Below, piece after piece: positions 46,001-54,152 of a stretch of DNA of 64,000 nucleotides; within the stretch, counting starts at the first letter, position 1; every line of letters starts with the position of its first letter. The notes under the pieces were generated by a model. It was not told the DNA's origin. It saw only the letters and a program-made list of their open reading frames with translations, and did no database searches. This DNA comes from Micavibrio aeruginosavorus EPB (GTDB taxonomy: Bacteria; Pseudomonadota; Alphaproteobacteria; Micavibrionales; Micavibrionaceae). Location: the NCBI RefSeq assembly GCF_000348745.1, contig NC_020812.1, positions 815,444 to 879,443 of the forward strand, read 5' to 3'. Both the position numbers and the translations under genes were made by a program.

Positions 46001-46816
46001 GCTTTGGGTAAGGCAACCGGGCGTGATCACACGCATCTTGCGCTCCCCAAAGAAGAGGAAAAAATTCGTTTCCGGGATATTCAGGCCCAGCCACGAAAAA
46101 TTATCAGCTCTCCAACATGGAGTGGTATTGAGTCCGAACATGTGTGCTATAACGCTGGTTATACAAACGTTCACGAATTTATCCCGTGGCGTACGCTAAC
46201 CGGACGTCAGCAATTGTATCAGGACCACCCGTGGATGGTTGATTTTGGTGAGGCTATGGTTTCATACCGTCCGCCTATCAACACACGTACGGTGAAATCA
46301 ATGCTGGATAAGCATGGTGAAGAATCACCGACCATCCTCCTTAATTTCATTACGCCGCACCAAAAATGGGGTATTCACTCAACTTACACAGATAACTTGC
46401 ACATGCTGACGTTGTCACGCGGTGGCCCTATCGTCTGGGTAAGTGAAGTGGATGCAAGAAAAATCAACGTGAAAGACAATGATTGGCTCGAGGTTTTCAA
46501 TGCTAACGGTGCTATCGTTGCAAGGGCGGTTGTATCCCAACGCGTAAACGAAGGCATGTTGCTGATGTACCATGCGCAAGAGAAGCTGGTTCATACGCCC
46601 GGAAGCAAAATTACCAACGCTCGCGGGGGAATTCACAATTCTGTTACGCGTGCGACATTAAAACCAACGCATATGATTGGTGGTTATGCTCAACTGTCAT
46701 ATGGGTTTAATTACTATGGAACCGTTGGGTCAAACCGCGATGAATTCGTTATTGTTCGTCGGATGGATTCGGTTGACTGGATGGACGAGCCCGCGAAAAT
46801 GGAGGCGGCCGAATAA
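43088..46816 (+). CDS. narG: Respiratory nitrate reductase alpha subunit
   Basis: The 1242-residue product has the normal length and N-terminal pattern of NarG. HGVNCTGSCSWKIYVKNG holds the His and cysteines of the FS0 cluster, and GCARGASYSWYIYSANRLKY follows. GGVCMSFYDWYCDLPPSSPQ is a NarG signature segment near the Moco site, and the C-terminal dinucleotide-binding region includes ENPQ-like and ARGGIHNSVTRATLKPTHM blocks. It reduces nitrate to nitrite on the cytoplasmic face using bis-MGD. The ATG follows AAAGGAG. The stop overlaps the narH start by one base. Confidence 0.97.
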   Translation: MSYFIDRVSYFSQKRETFSNGHGVTTDENRGWEKGYRDRWAHDKIVRSTHGVNCTGSCSWKIYVKNGLITWETQQTDYPRTRPDLPNHEPRGCARGASYSWYIYSANRLKYPMVRKRLLDIWRKTKQQVGGDPVKAWAAIQADPELRASYQRVRGRGGFVRAGWDEANEIVAASNIHTIKMHGPDRIIGFSPIPAMSMISYAAGSRYMSLLGGVCMSFYDWYCDLPPSSPQTWGEQTDVPESADWYNAGFIMLWGSNVPQTRTPDAHFMTEARYKGTQVVTVTPDYSEASKFGDIWLNPRQGTDAAMGMAMGHVILKEFHLEHPSEYFDDYCRAYSDMPFLVKLEQRDGRLVPGRMVRASDFEGCLDEANNPEWKTVCFDEDTGNITVPTGSIGFRWGEEGKWNIVPTDSKTNKAIRPRKTLLGVHDDIKQVSFPYFGGQAHEHDYFQTNQNEDILERNIPVRMLDLNGVKTPVACVFDLLCAQYGIHRDGLGGDNVAANYGDNVPYTPKWQESITGVPADQVIQVARAFAQNAHVTKGKSMIIIGAAMNHWYHMDMNYRACINMLVFCGCVGQSGGGWSHYVGQEKLRPQTGWAPLAFGLDWTRPPRQQNSTSFFYAHTDQWRYETLQLDEILSPLADKSRWSGSLIDCNIRSERMGWLPSAPQLEENPIDLVKKAEADGRDPVDYVVDRLTRGDLRMSCEDPDNPVNWPRNMFVWRSNILGSSGKGHEYFLKHFLGTQHGVQGKDLGDEGKGRSSEVVWHEQAPEGKLDLVVTLDFRMSTTCVYSDIVLPTASWYEKNDLNTSDMHPFIHPLSKAIDPVWQSRSDWEIYKGFAKKFSELCVGHLGIEKEIVLNPIQHDTAGELAQPDVKEWRKGECPLIPGKTGPSMKVVERDYPAIFERFTSLGPLMEKLGNGGKGIGWNTDHEIDFLKKLNGEKNGLAKIETDIDACETVLSLAPETNGEVAVKAWAALGKATGRDHTHLALPKEEEKIRFRDIQAQPRKIISSPTWSGIESEHVCYNAGYTNVHEFIPWRTLTGRQQLYQDHPWMVDFGEAMVSYRPPINTRTVKSMLDKHGEESPTILLNFITPHQKWGIHSTYTDNLHMLTLSRGGPIVWVSEVDARKINVKDNDWLEVFNANGAIVARAVVSQRVNEGMLLMYHAQEKLVHTPGSKITNARGGIHNSVTRATLKPTHMIGGYAQLSYGFNYYGTVGSNRDEFVIVRRMDSVDWMDEPAKMEAAE

Positions 46817-48471
46817 TGAAGATACGTGCGCAAGTAGCGATGGTTTTGAACCTCGATAAGTGTATTGGCTGTCATACCTGTTCTGTGACGTGTAAAAATG
46901 TCTGGACTTCACGCGAAGGGGTAGAATACGCCTGGTTCAATAATGTCGAAACAAAGCCAGGCGTCGGCTACCCGAAAGAGTGGGAGAACCAAAAAAAATG
47001 GAAGGGGGGCTGGAAGCGCAAGTCGAACGGCAAGATTGAGCCGAACCAGGGGAGCCGATGGCGCATACTTGCAAATATTTTCGGTAACCCAAATCTGCCG
47101 GAAATTGATGATTATTACGAACCTTTTACGTTTGATTACGATCATTTGCAAAAGGCGCCAGAGATGAAAACTATGCCCACGGCGCGTCCGCGGTCACTTG
47201 TCACTGGGCAGCGTATGGAGAAAGTGGAGTGGGGACCAAACTGGGAAGAAATTCTTGGGACGGAGTTCGAGCATAGGAAAAAAGATTACAACTTTAAAGA
47301 CATCGAAAAGGAGATGTACGGGGAGTTTGAGAATACGTTTATGATGTATTTGCCCCGTTTGTGTGAGCATTGCATCAACCCGACCTGCGTGGCGTCGTGC
47401 CCGTCCGGATCGATTTATAAGCGCGAAGAAGACGGTATTGTTTTGGTTGATCAGGACAAGTGCCGTGGATGGCGTATGTGTATTTCCGGATGCCCGTACA
47501 AAAAAATCTATTACAACTGGAAAACCGGTAAGGCGGAAAAATGTACGTTCTGCTATCCTCGAATCGAAAATGGTGACCCGACCGTATGTTCAGAAACGTG
47601 TGTCGGTCGTATACGCTATCTGGGTGTTATTCTGTATGATGCCGACCGGATTGAAGAGGCTGCCAGCGTTGAGAACGAAGAAGATCTTTACGAGGCACAA
47701 TTAGGCATATTCCTGAATCCACATGACCCGGATGTTATTGCTCAAGCGCGCAAGGATGGAATTCCCGATAATTGGATTGAAGGCGCGCAAAAATCACCCG
47801 TATATAAAATGGCGATTGATTGGAAAGTAGCGTTTCCGCTGCATCCTGAATATCGTACGTTGCCAATGGTGTGGTATATCCCGCCATTGTCACCGATCCA
47901 GACGGCGGCAGCTAAGGGAAAAATACCAACGCGTGCGGACGGTATTATGCCGGATCTAGATGACATGCGTATCCCTGTCAAATATTTAGCAAATATGTTG
48001 ACTGGAGGTAAGGAAGCGCCAATTCGTCTTGGATTGAAGCGCATGATGGCAATGCGCCATTATATGCGAAGCAAGATGTTCGAAGGGCAGCCCGACAAGA
48101 CATTGTTGGAAGAAACGGAACTGAGCGAAGAGTTGGTTGAGGACATGTACAAGATTATGGCGATTGCGAATTACGAAGATCGCTATGTCATTCCAACCGG
48201 CCATCGCGAAGAAACGTTGGATGCTTTTGGTGAGAGCGGCGGTTGTGGTTTTTCGTTTGGAAACGGGTGCGCTTCGCATAGCAACAGTGAGTATGATTTA
48301 TTCGAAAGCCCAAAACAATCGCGTGGCCAATCGGGTAGTACAAAGAGCAATCGCGTCAATACAATTTTTGAACGTGATCATTACGAAAAGGTTGCTGTCA
48401 CCAATTCAGGATGCGGAAGCGGCGGTTGTAGTAGTGGCGGATGCGGTGGTGGCAAGGGCGGCTGTGGATAA
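46816..48471 (+). CDS. narH: Respiratory nitrate reductase beta subunit with Cys/Gly-rich tail
   Basis: The 551-residue electron-transfer subunit carries the four cluster-binding groups: CIGCHTCSVTCKNVW, CEHCINPTCVASC, CRGWRMCISGC (with the NarH-typical Trp replacing a Cys) and CTFCYPRIENG with CSETCVG. The region GGCGFSFGNGCASHSNSEYD matches the normal NarH C-terminus. About 45 further residues follow that E. coli-type NarH lacks, ending in SGCGSGGCSSGGCGGGKGGC, with four extra cysteines. It passes electrons from NarI haem to NarG. It starts on the last base of the narG stop. A small Cys-containing gene follows. Confidence 0.96.
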   Translation: MKIRAQVAMVLNLDKCIGCHTCSVTCKNVWTSREGVEYAWFNNVETKPGVGYPKEWENQKKWKGGWKRKSNGKIEPNQGSRWRILANIFGNPNLPEIDDYYEPFTFDYDHLQKAPEMKTMPTARPRSLVTGQRMEKVEWGPNWEEILGTEFEHRKKDYNFKDIEKEMYGEFENTFMMYLPRLCEHCINPTCVASCPSGSIYKREEDGIVLVDQDKCRGWRMCISGCPYKKIYYNWKTGKAEKCTFCYPRIENGDPTVCSETCVGRIRYLGVILYDADRIEEAASVENEEDLYEAQLGIFLNPHDPDVIAQARKDGIPDNWIEGAQKSPVYKMAIDWKVAFPLHPEYRTLPMVWYIPPLSPIQTAAAKGKIPTRADGIMPDLDDMRIPVKYLANMLTGGKEAPIRLGLKRMMAMRHYMRSKMFEGQPDKTLLEETELSEELVEDMYKIMAIANYEDRYVIPTGHREETLDAFGESGGCGFSFGNGCASHSNSEYDLFESPKQSRGQSGSTKSNRVNTIFERDHYEKVAVTNSGCGSGGCSSGGCGGGKGGCG

Positions 48472-48481
48472 AGTCGTGGAA

Positions 48482-48673
48482 ATGATCATGAACATATTTA
48501 GAACGATTGGGCTGATGTTCGGTAAAAAAATCGAAGATCCCGGAGTAAATAATTCTGATCCTGTCGTCCGCATACGCGATCGTGGTGGTAATCGCCAAAA
48601 TGAACACCATTGTTGTGGAGCGTGTGGCGGAAATGATCACGAAATGAAGCCTGTGAATAAGAAAGGTGAGTAA
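48482..48673 (+). CDS. Small Cys/His-containing protein between narH and narJ
   Basis: The 63-residue product begins MIMNIFRTIGLMFGKKIEDP, a short amphipathic N-terminus. After a polar linker it has NEHHCCGACGGNDHE, with three cysteines and three histidines within 13 residues that could bind a metal. It starts ten bases after the narH stop behind a GTGGAA box, and narJ begins two bases after its stop, so it is embedded in the nar operon. I recognise no family. Its cysteine-rich end and the cysteine-rich tail of the adjacent NarH suggest they may act together. Confidence 0.65.
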   Translation: MIMNIFRTIGLMFGKKIEDPGVNNSDPVVRIRDRGGNRQNEHHCCGACGGNDHEMKPVNKKGE

Positions 48674-48675
48674 CT

Positions 48676-49377
48676 ATGCGGACGCTAAAAATTCTTGGGT
48701 TTTATATGACCTATCCGGAACAGGGACACATTGAATCTGCGAACCAGTGCCTGGAGATTTTGAGATCTGAAGCGTGGTTATCCAGGGCCTCTATTGAGAA
48801 ATTGGCATCTTTATTTCAGTCTTTCCAAAAAGAGAATCTGATGGATTTGCAGGAAACATATGTAGCCCTGTTTGACCGAACGCCGTCACTTTCGTTGCAT
48901 TTGTTCGAGCATGTTCACGGAGATTCGCGTGATCGCGGACAAGCGCTTGTTGACTTGCTAGGTGTTTATGAAGACGCTGGTCTTTTTATCGACACAGCCG
49001 AAACTCCGGACTATCTTCCTTTATTCGCGGAATATTTATCGCATCTGGCGCCAGAAGATGCCCGCGAAACGATAGGGAGTGTTGTGAACATTTTATCATC
49101 TTTAGCAGAAAGGCTCAGAAACAGGGGCTCTGAGTATGCCTGCATATTGGATGCGATGGTTGAGACCGCTGGGCGTAGTCCAGATGAAAAAGCAGTTCAG
49201 GATTATTTGAAGAAATCATCCGGCGATGCGCTCAGCCTCGATGAGATGGATCGCGAATGGGAAGAGCAATTTGCCTTCAATAATACGCCCCAGACAACCG
49301 GCCAGGATATGGGATGCCCAAAAGCCGAAGAAATGCTGGCGCGGATGTCTGGCTATAAAGAAGAGGAAAGGGTTTAG
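48676..49377 (+). CDS. narJ: Nitrate reductase molybdenum-cofactor assembly chaperone
   Basis: The 233-residue protein has the NarJ/TorD-type all-helical chaperone pattern, with LQETYVALFDRTPSLSLHLF, EHVHGDSRDRGQALVDLL and TPDYLPLFAEYLSHL. It binds the NarG N-terminus and delays membrane docking until Moco and FS0 are inserted. It is not part of the final enzyme. It is packed between the small Cys gene (two bases) and narI (two bases), which keeps chaperone supply tied to subunit synthesis. Confidence 0.95.
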   Translation: MRTLKILGFYMTYPEQGHIESANQCLEILRSEAWLSRASIEKLASLFQSFQKENLMDLQETYVALFDRTPSLSLHLFEHVHGDSRDRGQALVDLLGVYEDAGLFIDTAETPDYLPLFAEYLSHLAPEDARETIGSVVNILSSLAERLRNRGSEYACILDAMVETAGRSPDEKAVQDYLKKSSGDALSLDEMDREWEEQFAFNNTPQTTGQDMGCPKAEEMLARMSGYKEEERV

Positions 49378-49379
49378 AG

Positions 49380-50066
49380 ATGGGGCATTTTATGAATTTT
49401 TTCCTTTTCCAGATATTTCCTTATATCGCAATTGCAGCCTTTCTTTTGGGGTGTCTGTTGCGTTTTGATCGCGATCCATATTCGTGGCGGACGAAATCAA
49501 GTCAGCTTTTGCGACGCAAGCAATTGATAATGGGCAGTATTTGTTTCCACTTGGGTGTGTTGACGATCTTATTGGGGCACTTTGTCGGTCTTTTAACGCC
49601 GATACAGGTTTTTGATGCTTTGGGTATCTCCCACGGGGCAAAGCAAATTCTGGCCATTACAGCAGGGGGAATCGCGGGATTGTTCTGTCTTGTGGGTTTG
49701 TGCATGCTGTTGCATCGCCGATTATTTGATCCGAGAATTCGTAACAACAGCTCCTTTGCTGATATAGCGGTTTTGTTTTTATTGCTGGCGCAGCTGCTTT
49801 TGGGGTTATTGACCATACCGAGTTCCATGAAGCATTTGGATGGGCATGAAATGGTCAAATTTATGAACTGGGCCCAGCATATTGTAACATTCCGTGGCGG
49901 TGCCCATGAATTCGTTGCGGATGTGGCTTTGGTTTTCAAGCTGCATATAACATTGGGTTTATTCCTGTTGCTGGTATTCCCATTCACCCGTCTGGTTCAT
50001 GCTTTAAGCGCACCTGTTGGGTATGTATTTCGCCCATACCAAGTTGTTCGTAAGCGGGCGAGATAA
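49380..50066 (+). CDS. narI: Respiratory nitrate reductase gamma subunit (cytochrome b)
   Basis: The 228-residue membrane protein has five hydrophobic helices. Haem-ligating histidines lie in the family positions: ICFHLGVLTILLGHFVGL for helix II, then NWAQHIVTF and ALVFKLHITLGLFLLL toward the C-terminus. It oxidises quinol at the periplasmic side and passes electrons through two b haems to NarH. The stop overlaps the start of the following prolyl isomerase gene by one base, showing the operon continues. Confidence 0.95.
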   Translation: MGHFMNFFLFQIFPYIAIAAFLLGCLLRFDRDPYSWRTKSSQLLRRKQLIMGSICFHLGVLTILLGHFVGLLTPIQVFDALGISHGAKQILAITAGGIAGLFCLVGLCMLLHRRLFDPRIRNNSSFADIAVLFLLLAQLLLGLLTIPSSMKHLDGHEMVKFMNWAQHIVTFRGGAHEFVADVALVFKLHITLGLFLLLVFPFTRLVHALSAPVGYVFRPYQVVRKRAR

Positions 50067-50860
50067 TGATTATGAAATCGATTGCGCCAGGTATTGAAGT
50101 AAATGGAATCCGGATTTCGACGGAAGAAATAAACGCTGAGGTACAGTATCATCCAGCCGAAAGTCTGTTTTCTGCAAAATATGAGGCTATGCGTGCCTTG
50201 GTTATAAGGGAAATGTTAATCCAGCGTGCCGTTGAGATGGGGTTGTGCAAAAGAGATGACGCTGTAAAAAATCCGGATCAGATCATTGATGATTTGCTGG
50301 AAAAAGAGATTAATGTTCCTGATGCGGATATTGATACATGTAAGAGATACTACGAAAACAACAGGTCAAAATTTTTTACATCGCCACTCTTTGAGGTGTC
50401 TCATATATTGTATCTTGCGCCAGTAGATGACACAGAGGCTAGAATTGAAGCCTTGGAAAAGGCGAAATCTACACTTTCTAGAATAAAACGAGAACCGGAA
50501 CTTTTTGATGCGATTGCTAAATCTGAATCGGCTTGTTCTTCGGCAAAAGATGGTGGTTTTTTAGGGCAGATTAGCCGTGGTCAGACAATGCCGGCTTTTG
50601 AGGCTGCCTTATTCCAGATGTCCGAGGGGGATATAAGCGCTGAACCCGTTGCAACAGAGGTTGGCTATCATATTATTAAGGTTCACAAGTGCGCGGAAGG
50701 GAAGCAATTGCCCTTTGATAACGTTGCGGATTGGATAGCCCAGGATTTACATGAAAAAAGCTGGAATCGTGCTTTTAAACAATACATTCAAATTCTTGCT
50801 GGACGTTCAAGGATAAGCGGTTTCCGTTTTGAAGGGGCGCAGAGTCCATTGGTTCAATAA
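50066..50860 (+). CDS. Parvulin-type peptidyl-prolyl isomerase (NifM-like)
   Basis: The 264-residue protein has no signal peptide. An N-terminal helical part is followed by a parvulin domain (about 110-215) with FEVSHILYLA, DGGFLGQISRGQTMPAFEAA and GYHIIKVH, the core motifs of PpiC/NifM proteins. Genes of this type commonly close nar operons in proteobacteria and are thought to help nitrate reductase maturation, as NifM does for NifH. It starts on the last base of narI; a second ATG two codons on is also possible. The FNR box of hemN follows immediately. Confidence 0.88.
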   Translation: MIMKSIAPGIEVNGIRISTEEINAEVQYHPAESLFSAKYEAMRALVIREMLIQRAVEMGLCKRDDAVKNPDQIIDDLLEKEINVPDADIDTCKRYYENNRSKFFTSPLFEVSHILYLAPVDDTEARIEALEKAKSTLSRIKREPELFDAIAKSESACSSAKDGGFLGQISRGQTMPAFEAALFQMSEGDISAEPVATEVGYHIIKVHKCAEGKQLPFDNVADWIAQDLHEKSWNRAFKQYIQILAGRSRISGFRFEGAQSPLVQ

Positions 50861-50872
50861 TTGTGTGATGGC

Positions 50873-50886
50873 TTGATCTGCATCAA
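50873..50886 (+). promoter_or_regulatory. FNR/DNR box upstream of hemN
   Basis: TTGAT-CTGC-ATCAA centred 42 bases before the hemN ATG. At the usual class II position the transcript would begin at or next to the ATG. No Shine-Dalgarno stretch lies between. Confidence 0.87.
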
Positions 50887-50921
50887 GGGGGGAATATTTT
50901 ATTTCTGTACTGTCTGAAATT

Positions 50922-52271
50922 ATGACAGATAAAGCAACAAAAGCCTTAATCCATAAATATGGTGGTGCCGTCCCAAGATACACCAGCTATCCGACGGCGG
51001 TACAATTTGACGACCAATTCACGAGTCTCGATTTTATCACATGCTTAAAAAGCATAGATCCATGCGATCCGGTATCGTTGTATATCCACATCCCATTCTG
51101 TCATAGCTTGTGTCATTATTGCGGGTGTAATACAAAAATTGTTCAGCATACGAATGTTATATCATCTTATGTTGAAACATTATGTCGTGAAATTGAGCAA
51201 GCGGGATGCTACCTTCCAAAAGGCGTTATTGTATCGCGTATACATTTCGGTGGGGGATCGCCTAATTATGCCCCGAATGCGGACATTGAAAAAATTATAG
51301 ATGCCCTGAGAAGAGTATTTCCCACGATCCATGCTGCGCAAATTGATATGGAGTGTGACCCGCGACTTCTAAGTGATAAAAAAGTCTGCGCATTATCTGA
51401 TCTTGGAATTCGGCGGGTTAGTTTGGGCATACAGGATTTTGATCCTGTGGTTCAGGCCGCTGTCAACCGCATTCAGCCATTAGATCACATACGCGATCAG
51501 GTCGGCTATCTGCGGAGCCGCGATATTCATGATATAAATTTTGACTTAATTTTGGGGTTGCCTGAACAAACGCTTCACAGCGTAGGGAACACCTTGATTG
51601 AGACGGCTAAAATGAGGCCATCGCGTATTTCCGTCTTTCCCTACGCGCATGTTCCGTGGATGAAAAAGCATCAAAAACTTCTCGAAAAATACAATTTTCC
51701 ATCACCAGAAATCCGTTTTGATATGCAGTGCAAAGCCAGTCAGATCCTCAAGGCCGAAGGTTATGTTGAGATTGGTATTGATCACTATGCGTTACCGGAA
51801 AGCTCTCTGAATGAGGCGGCGCAGAGCGGGCGCATACAGCGCAATTTTCAAGGATATACTGATGATCCGGCCACGGTTATTTTGGGTTTTGGTTTATCTT
51901 CTATAAGTCAGTTTAAAGATGCATATGCACAAAATACGACAGATGCGCTTACATATCGCCAATCTATTGATCAAGGCTCTCCCCCTGTGCATAGGGGGTA
52001 CAAAATGGACCCATCCGACATCAGAGCGCGTGAGGCGATTATGCGTATAATGTGCTATTTTCAGCTTGATTTGGCTGATTATCCGGGAACCGTTGTGTCG
52101 TCTGTCCTGTTGTCTGATTTGGAAGAGGATGGAATTATTTTTCGTGATAAGAGTGTTTTACAGGTGACTGAAAAGGGAAAGTTTTTTACCCGTGTTGTCG
52201 CTTCATGTTTTGATCCAGCATTCCAGTTTGGATCCTACAATAAGGATAGCCATCATGCTAAAGCCGTCTAA
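50922..52271 (+). CDS. hemN: Oxygen-independent coproporphyrinogen III oxidase
   Basis: The 449-residue radical-SAM enzyme has the cluster motif FCHSLCHYCGCNT (CxxxCxxC plus the HemN-specific next Cys). It opens with YGGAVPRYTSYPTAVQFDD, a signature of true HemN rather than HemW-like proteins, and has FGGGSPN and the C-terminal HemN domain. It converts coproporphyrinogen III to protoporphyrinogen IX without oxygen, supplying haem to NarI and cytochromes. A perfect FNR box lies just upstream, and the leader appears to be almost absent. Its 3' end overlaps nnrS by 17 bases. Confidence 0.95.
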   Translation: MTDKATKALIHKYGGAVPRYTSYPTAVQFDDQFTSLDFITCLKSIDPCDPVSLYIHIPFCHSLCHYCGCNTKIVQHTNVISSYVETLCREIEQAGCYLPKGVIVSRIHFGGGSPNYAPNADIEKIIDALRRVFPTIHAAQIDMECDPRLLSDKKVCALSDLGIRRVSLGIQDFDPVVQAAVNRIQPLDHIRDQVGYLRSRDIHDINFDLILGLPEQTLHSVGNTLIETAKMRPSRISVFPYAHVPWMKKHQKLLEKYNFPSPEIRFDMQCKASQILKAEGYVEIGIDHYALPESSLNEAAQSGRIQRNFQGYTDDPATVILGFGLSSISQFKDAYAQNTTDALTYRQSIDQGSPPVHRGYKMDPSDIRAREAIMRIMCYFQLDLADYPGTVVSSVLLSDLEEDGIIFRDKSVLQVTEKGKFFTRVVASCFDPAFQFGSYNKDSHHAKAV

Positions 52272-53433
52272 TAAGTTGTTCAGTTCTCCATTCTGGGGGC
52301 GAGGATTCCGGCCATTTTTCTTTTCTGGGGCGATATTCGCCATCATCAGTATTTGTGCCTGGGGGGCGTTTTACGCGGGTACAGGAATCGTGCCTCCGAC
52401 TTTCATGCTGAATCCTGTCGCATGGCATGCGCACGAGATGATTTATGGTTTTAGCATGGCGATTGTTGCCGGGTTCTTACTAACTGCGGTCGCAAATTGG
52501 ACTGGCGGTGCGCCGGCCCGGCAAATTCATCTGGCAACGCTCTGTTTCCTATGGTGGATTGGGCGGATTGCCATGGGAATTGATCTTGGGTTACCTCAGT
52601 GGTCTTCCATTATGCTTGAGCTATTGTTTATACCGGCTCTTGCGATTTCACTGGCGCTTCCGCTCTTTCGTAGCTGGAACAAACGTAACTTTATATTTTT
52701 GAGCATTTTGACGATTTTGTTCGGCTGCGATGCGTGGTTTATGCTAACTGCGAACATGACGCCTTTGTATGTAGCTTTGATGATGATTTTAATGATGGTT
52801 TCGTTAATAGGGGGGAGAGTTATTCCGGCTTTTACCGTTGCCGCGTTGCGACGTCAGGGAATCAAAGCGTTCCAAACTGACCAGCCTAAAATGGATATAG
52901 CAGCCTTACTTTCACTGGTTTTGGTTACTATTACGCTTGTCTTTGCCAAGGATAGTCTTGTTTTTGGTGTGTCTGCCGCAATTTCTTGTGTTATTCATGC
53001 GATAAGAATGCGACATTATCATACACTTTCGACCTTTAACGATCCCCTTGTTTGGATATTGCACGCTGGATATGCGTGGCTTGTTTTAGGTTTAGGGTTG
53101 TTCGCTTTGGTTGGGTTTGATGTTTTTCCGATCAACGCGGTTGTTCATGCCATGACTGCGGGCTGTATTGGGTCTATGGTTATTGGGATGATGTGCCGAG
53201 TGACTCTGGGGCATACGGGGCGCGCTCTGAAAGTTGATATGATGACGACCGTATCATTTGTGACTATTCAGGCTGTTGCTTTGATGCGGGTTTTTGGTCC
53301 TATGATTATGCCGGAACATTCTACAAGCTGGATAATATATTCAGCAGCGCTTTGGGTTGCTTGTTTTTCCGTCTATCTTTTTTGCTACAGCGGGTTTTTA
53401 TTCGCTCCTCGACCCGACGGGCAAGAGGCTTAA
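52255..53433 (+). CDS. nnrS: NnrS family membrane protein
   Basis: The 392-residue protein has about 12 hydrophobic helices and the NnrS landmarks GRGFRPFFFSGAIFA at the start, AWHAHEMIYGFSMAIVAGFL, GGRVIPAFT and HAMTAGCIGSMVIGMM. NnrS is a haem- and copper-containing protein linked to NO stress relief in denitrifiers. I use the ATG of MLKPSNKLF after a TAAGGA box. The frame is open 21 codons further upstream, inside hemN. It faces the DNR-like gene with six bases between stops. Confidence 0.93.
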   Translation: MLKPSNKLFSSPFWGRGFRPFFFSGAIFAIISICAWGAFYAGTGIVPPTFMLNPVAWHAHEMIYGFSMAIVAGFLLTAVANWTGGAPARQIHLATLCFLWWIGRIAMGIDLGLPQWSSIMLELLFIPALAISLALPLFRSWNKRNFIFLSILTILFGCDAWFMLTANMTPLYVALMMILMMVSLIGGRVIPAFTVAALRRQGIKAFQTDQPKMDIAALLSLVLVTITLVFAKDSLVFGVSAAISCVIHAIRMRHYHTLSTFNDPLVWILHAGYAWLVLGLGLFALVGFDVFPINAVVHAMTAGCIGSMVIGMMCRVTLGHTGRALKVDMMTTVSFVTIQAVALMRVFGPMIMPEHSTSWIIYSAALWVACFSVYLFCYSGFLFAPRPDGQEA

Positions 53434-53439
53434 AAGCAA

Positions 53440-54141
53440 TCAACATGGCGTGTCCTGGGCCGATACGTCACAAAAATCAGCCAGTTTTTTTAAGTCTTTC
53501 ACGATGATGTGGCGCCCCTGAATGTGAACACCATAAGGTTCAAGTTTTGCCAATGCGCGCGAGAACGTTTCCGGTTTAATGTTTAGGCGTGTCGATATTA
53601 CAGATTTATCGTAGGGTAGATCAACAAGCCACCCCTCGTGTTCGTGCTTCTCTTTGCGACAAAAACGGATAAGAAAGGTTCCAATCCGCTGTGGTGCGGT
53701 TCGAGTTGTTACTTGCTCCAACTGTTGAACCAAATAATGCTGTCGAGCTGCAATTGCGGCTAACATGCGTAATGCAAAGCGACTATCGGCCTCAATTTTA
53801 TGGACAAAGAAATTTCGCGGAATTTCAGCGACGATTGTATCTTCTATGGCTTGCGCGTTGACTGGATAAGTTTTGCTATCATTAAATACGGCGGCTTCGG
53901 CAAAGGACTCTCCAGGGCCAAAAACATGAATAATAGTTTCTTCTCCATCGCGCGTTGGGCGATAAAGTTTTACCCATCCTTGCAAAATAATAAAAAACGC
54001 ATCGGCTTTATCCCCCATAATGAATAAGTCACGCCCTTTCGGGTATGTTTTTTCATGACAAAATTCCGCCAATTGTTCCAAGCTTTCGGAATCAAAATTC
54101 TGGAATAGAGATGCTTTCTTGAGAGTATGAGCCAAATTCAT
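53440..54141 (-). CDS. DNR-type Crp/Fnr transcription regulator
   Basis: The 233-residue protein has the sensor barrel (EETIIHVFGPGESFAEAAVF), a long dimer helix and the DNA-binding helix IKPETFSRALAKLEPYGV. The E..SR pattern predicts binding to TTGAT-N4-ATCAA. It lacks the FNR cysteine set and resembles Pseudomonas DNR, which senses NO through haem. Its position next to nnrU and nnrS agrees. It lies 11 bases downstream of nnrU on the same strand and is probably cotranscribed. It is a good candidate to act on the six boxes in this island. Confidence 0.88.
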   Translation of the reverse strand: MNLAHTLKKASLFQNFDSESLEQLAEFCHEKTYPKGRDLFIMGDKADAFFIILQGWVKLYRPTRDGEETIIHVFGPGESFAEAAVFNDSKTYPVNAQAIEDTIVAEIPRNFFVHKIEADSRFALRMLAAIAARQHYLVQQLEQVTTRTAPQRIGTFLIRFCRKEKHEHEGWLVDLPYDKSVISTRLNIKPETFSRALAKLEPYGVHIQGRHIIVKDLKKLADFCDVSAQDTPC

Positions 54142-54152
54142 GCTGGTTTCTC

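Noticed and set aside
48137-48481. Upstream extension of the small nar protein into narH
   Set aside because: The extension overlaps the conserved narH coding region in another frame. The ATG at 48482 follows the narH stop and a suitable ribosome-binding site.
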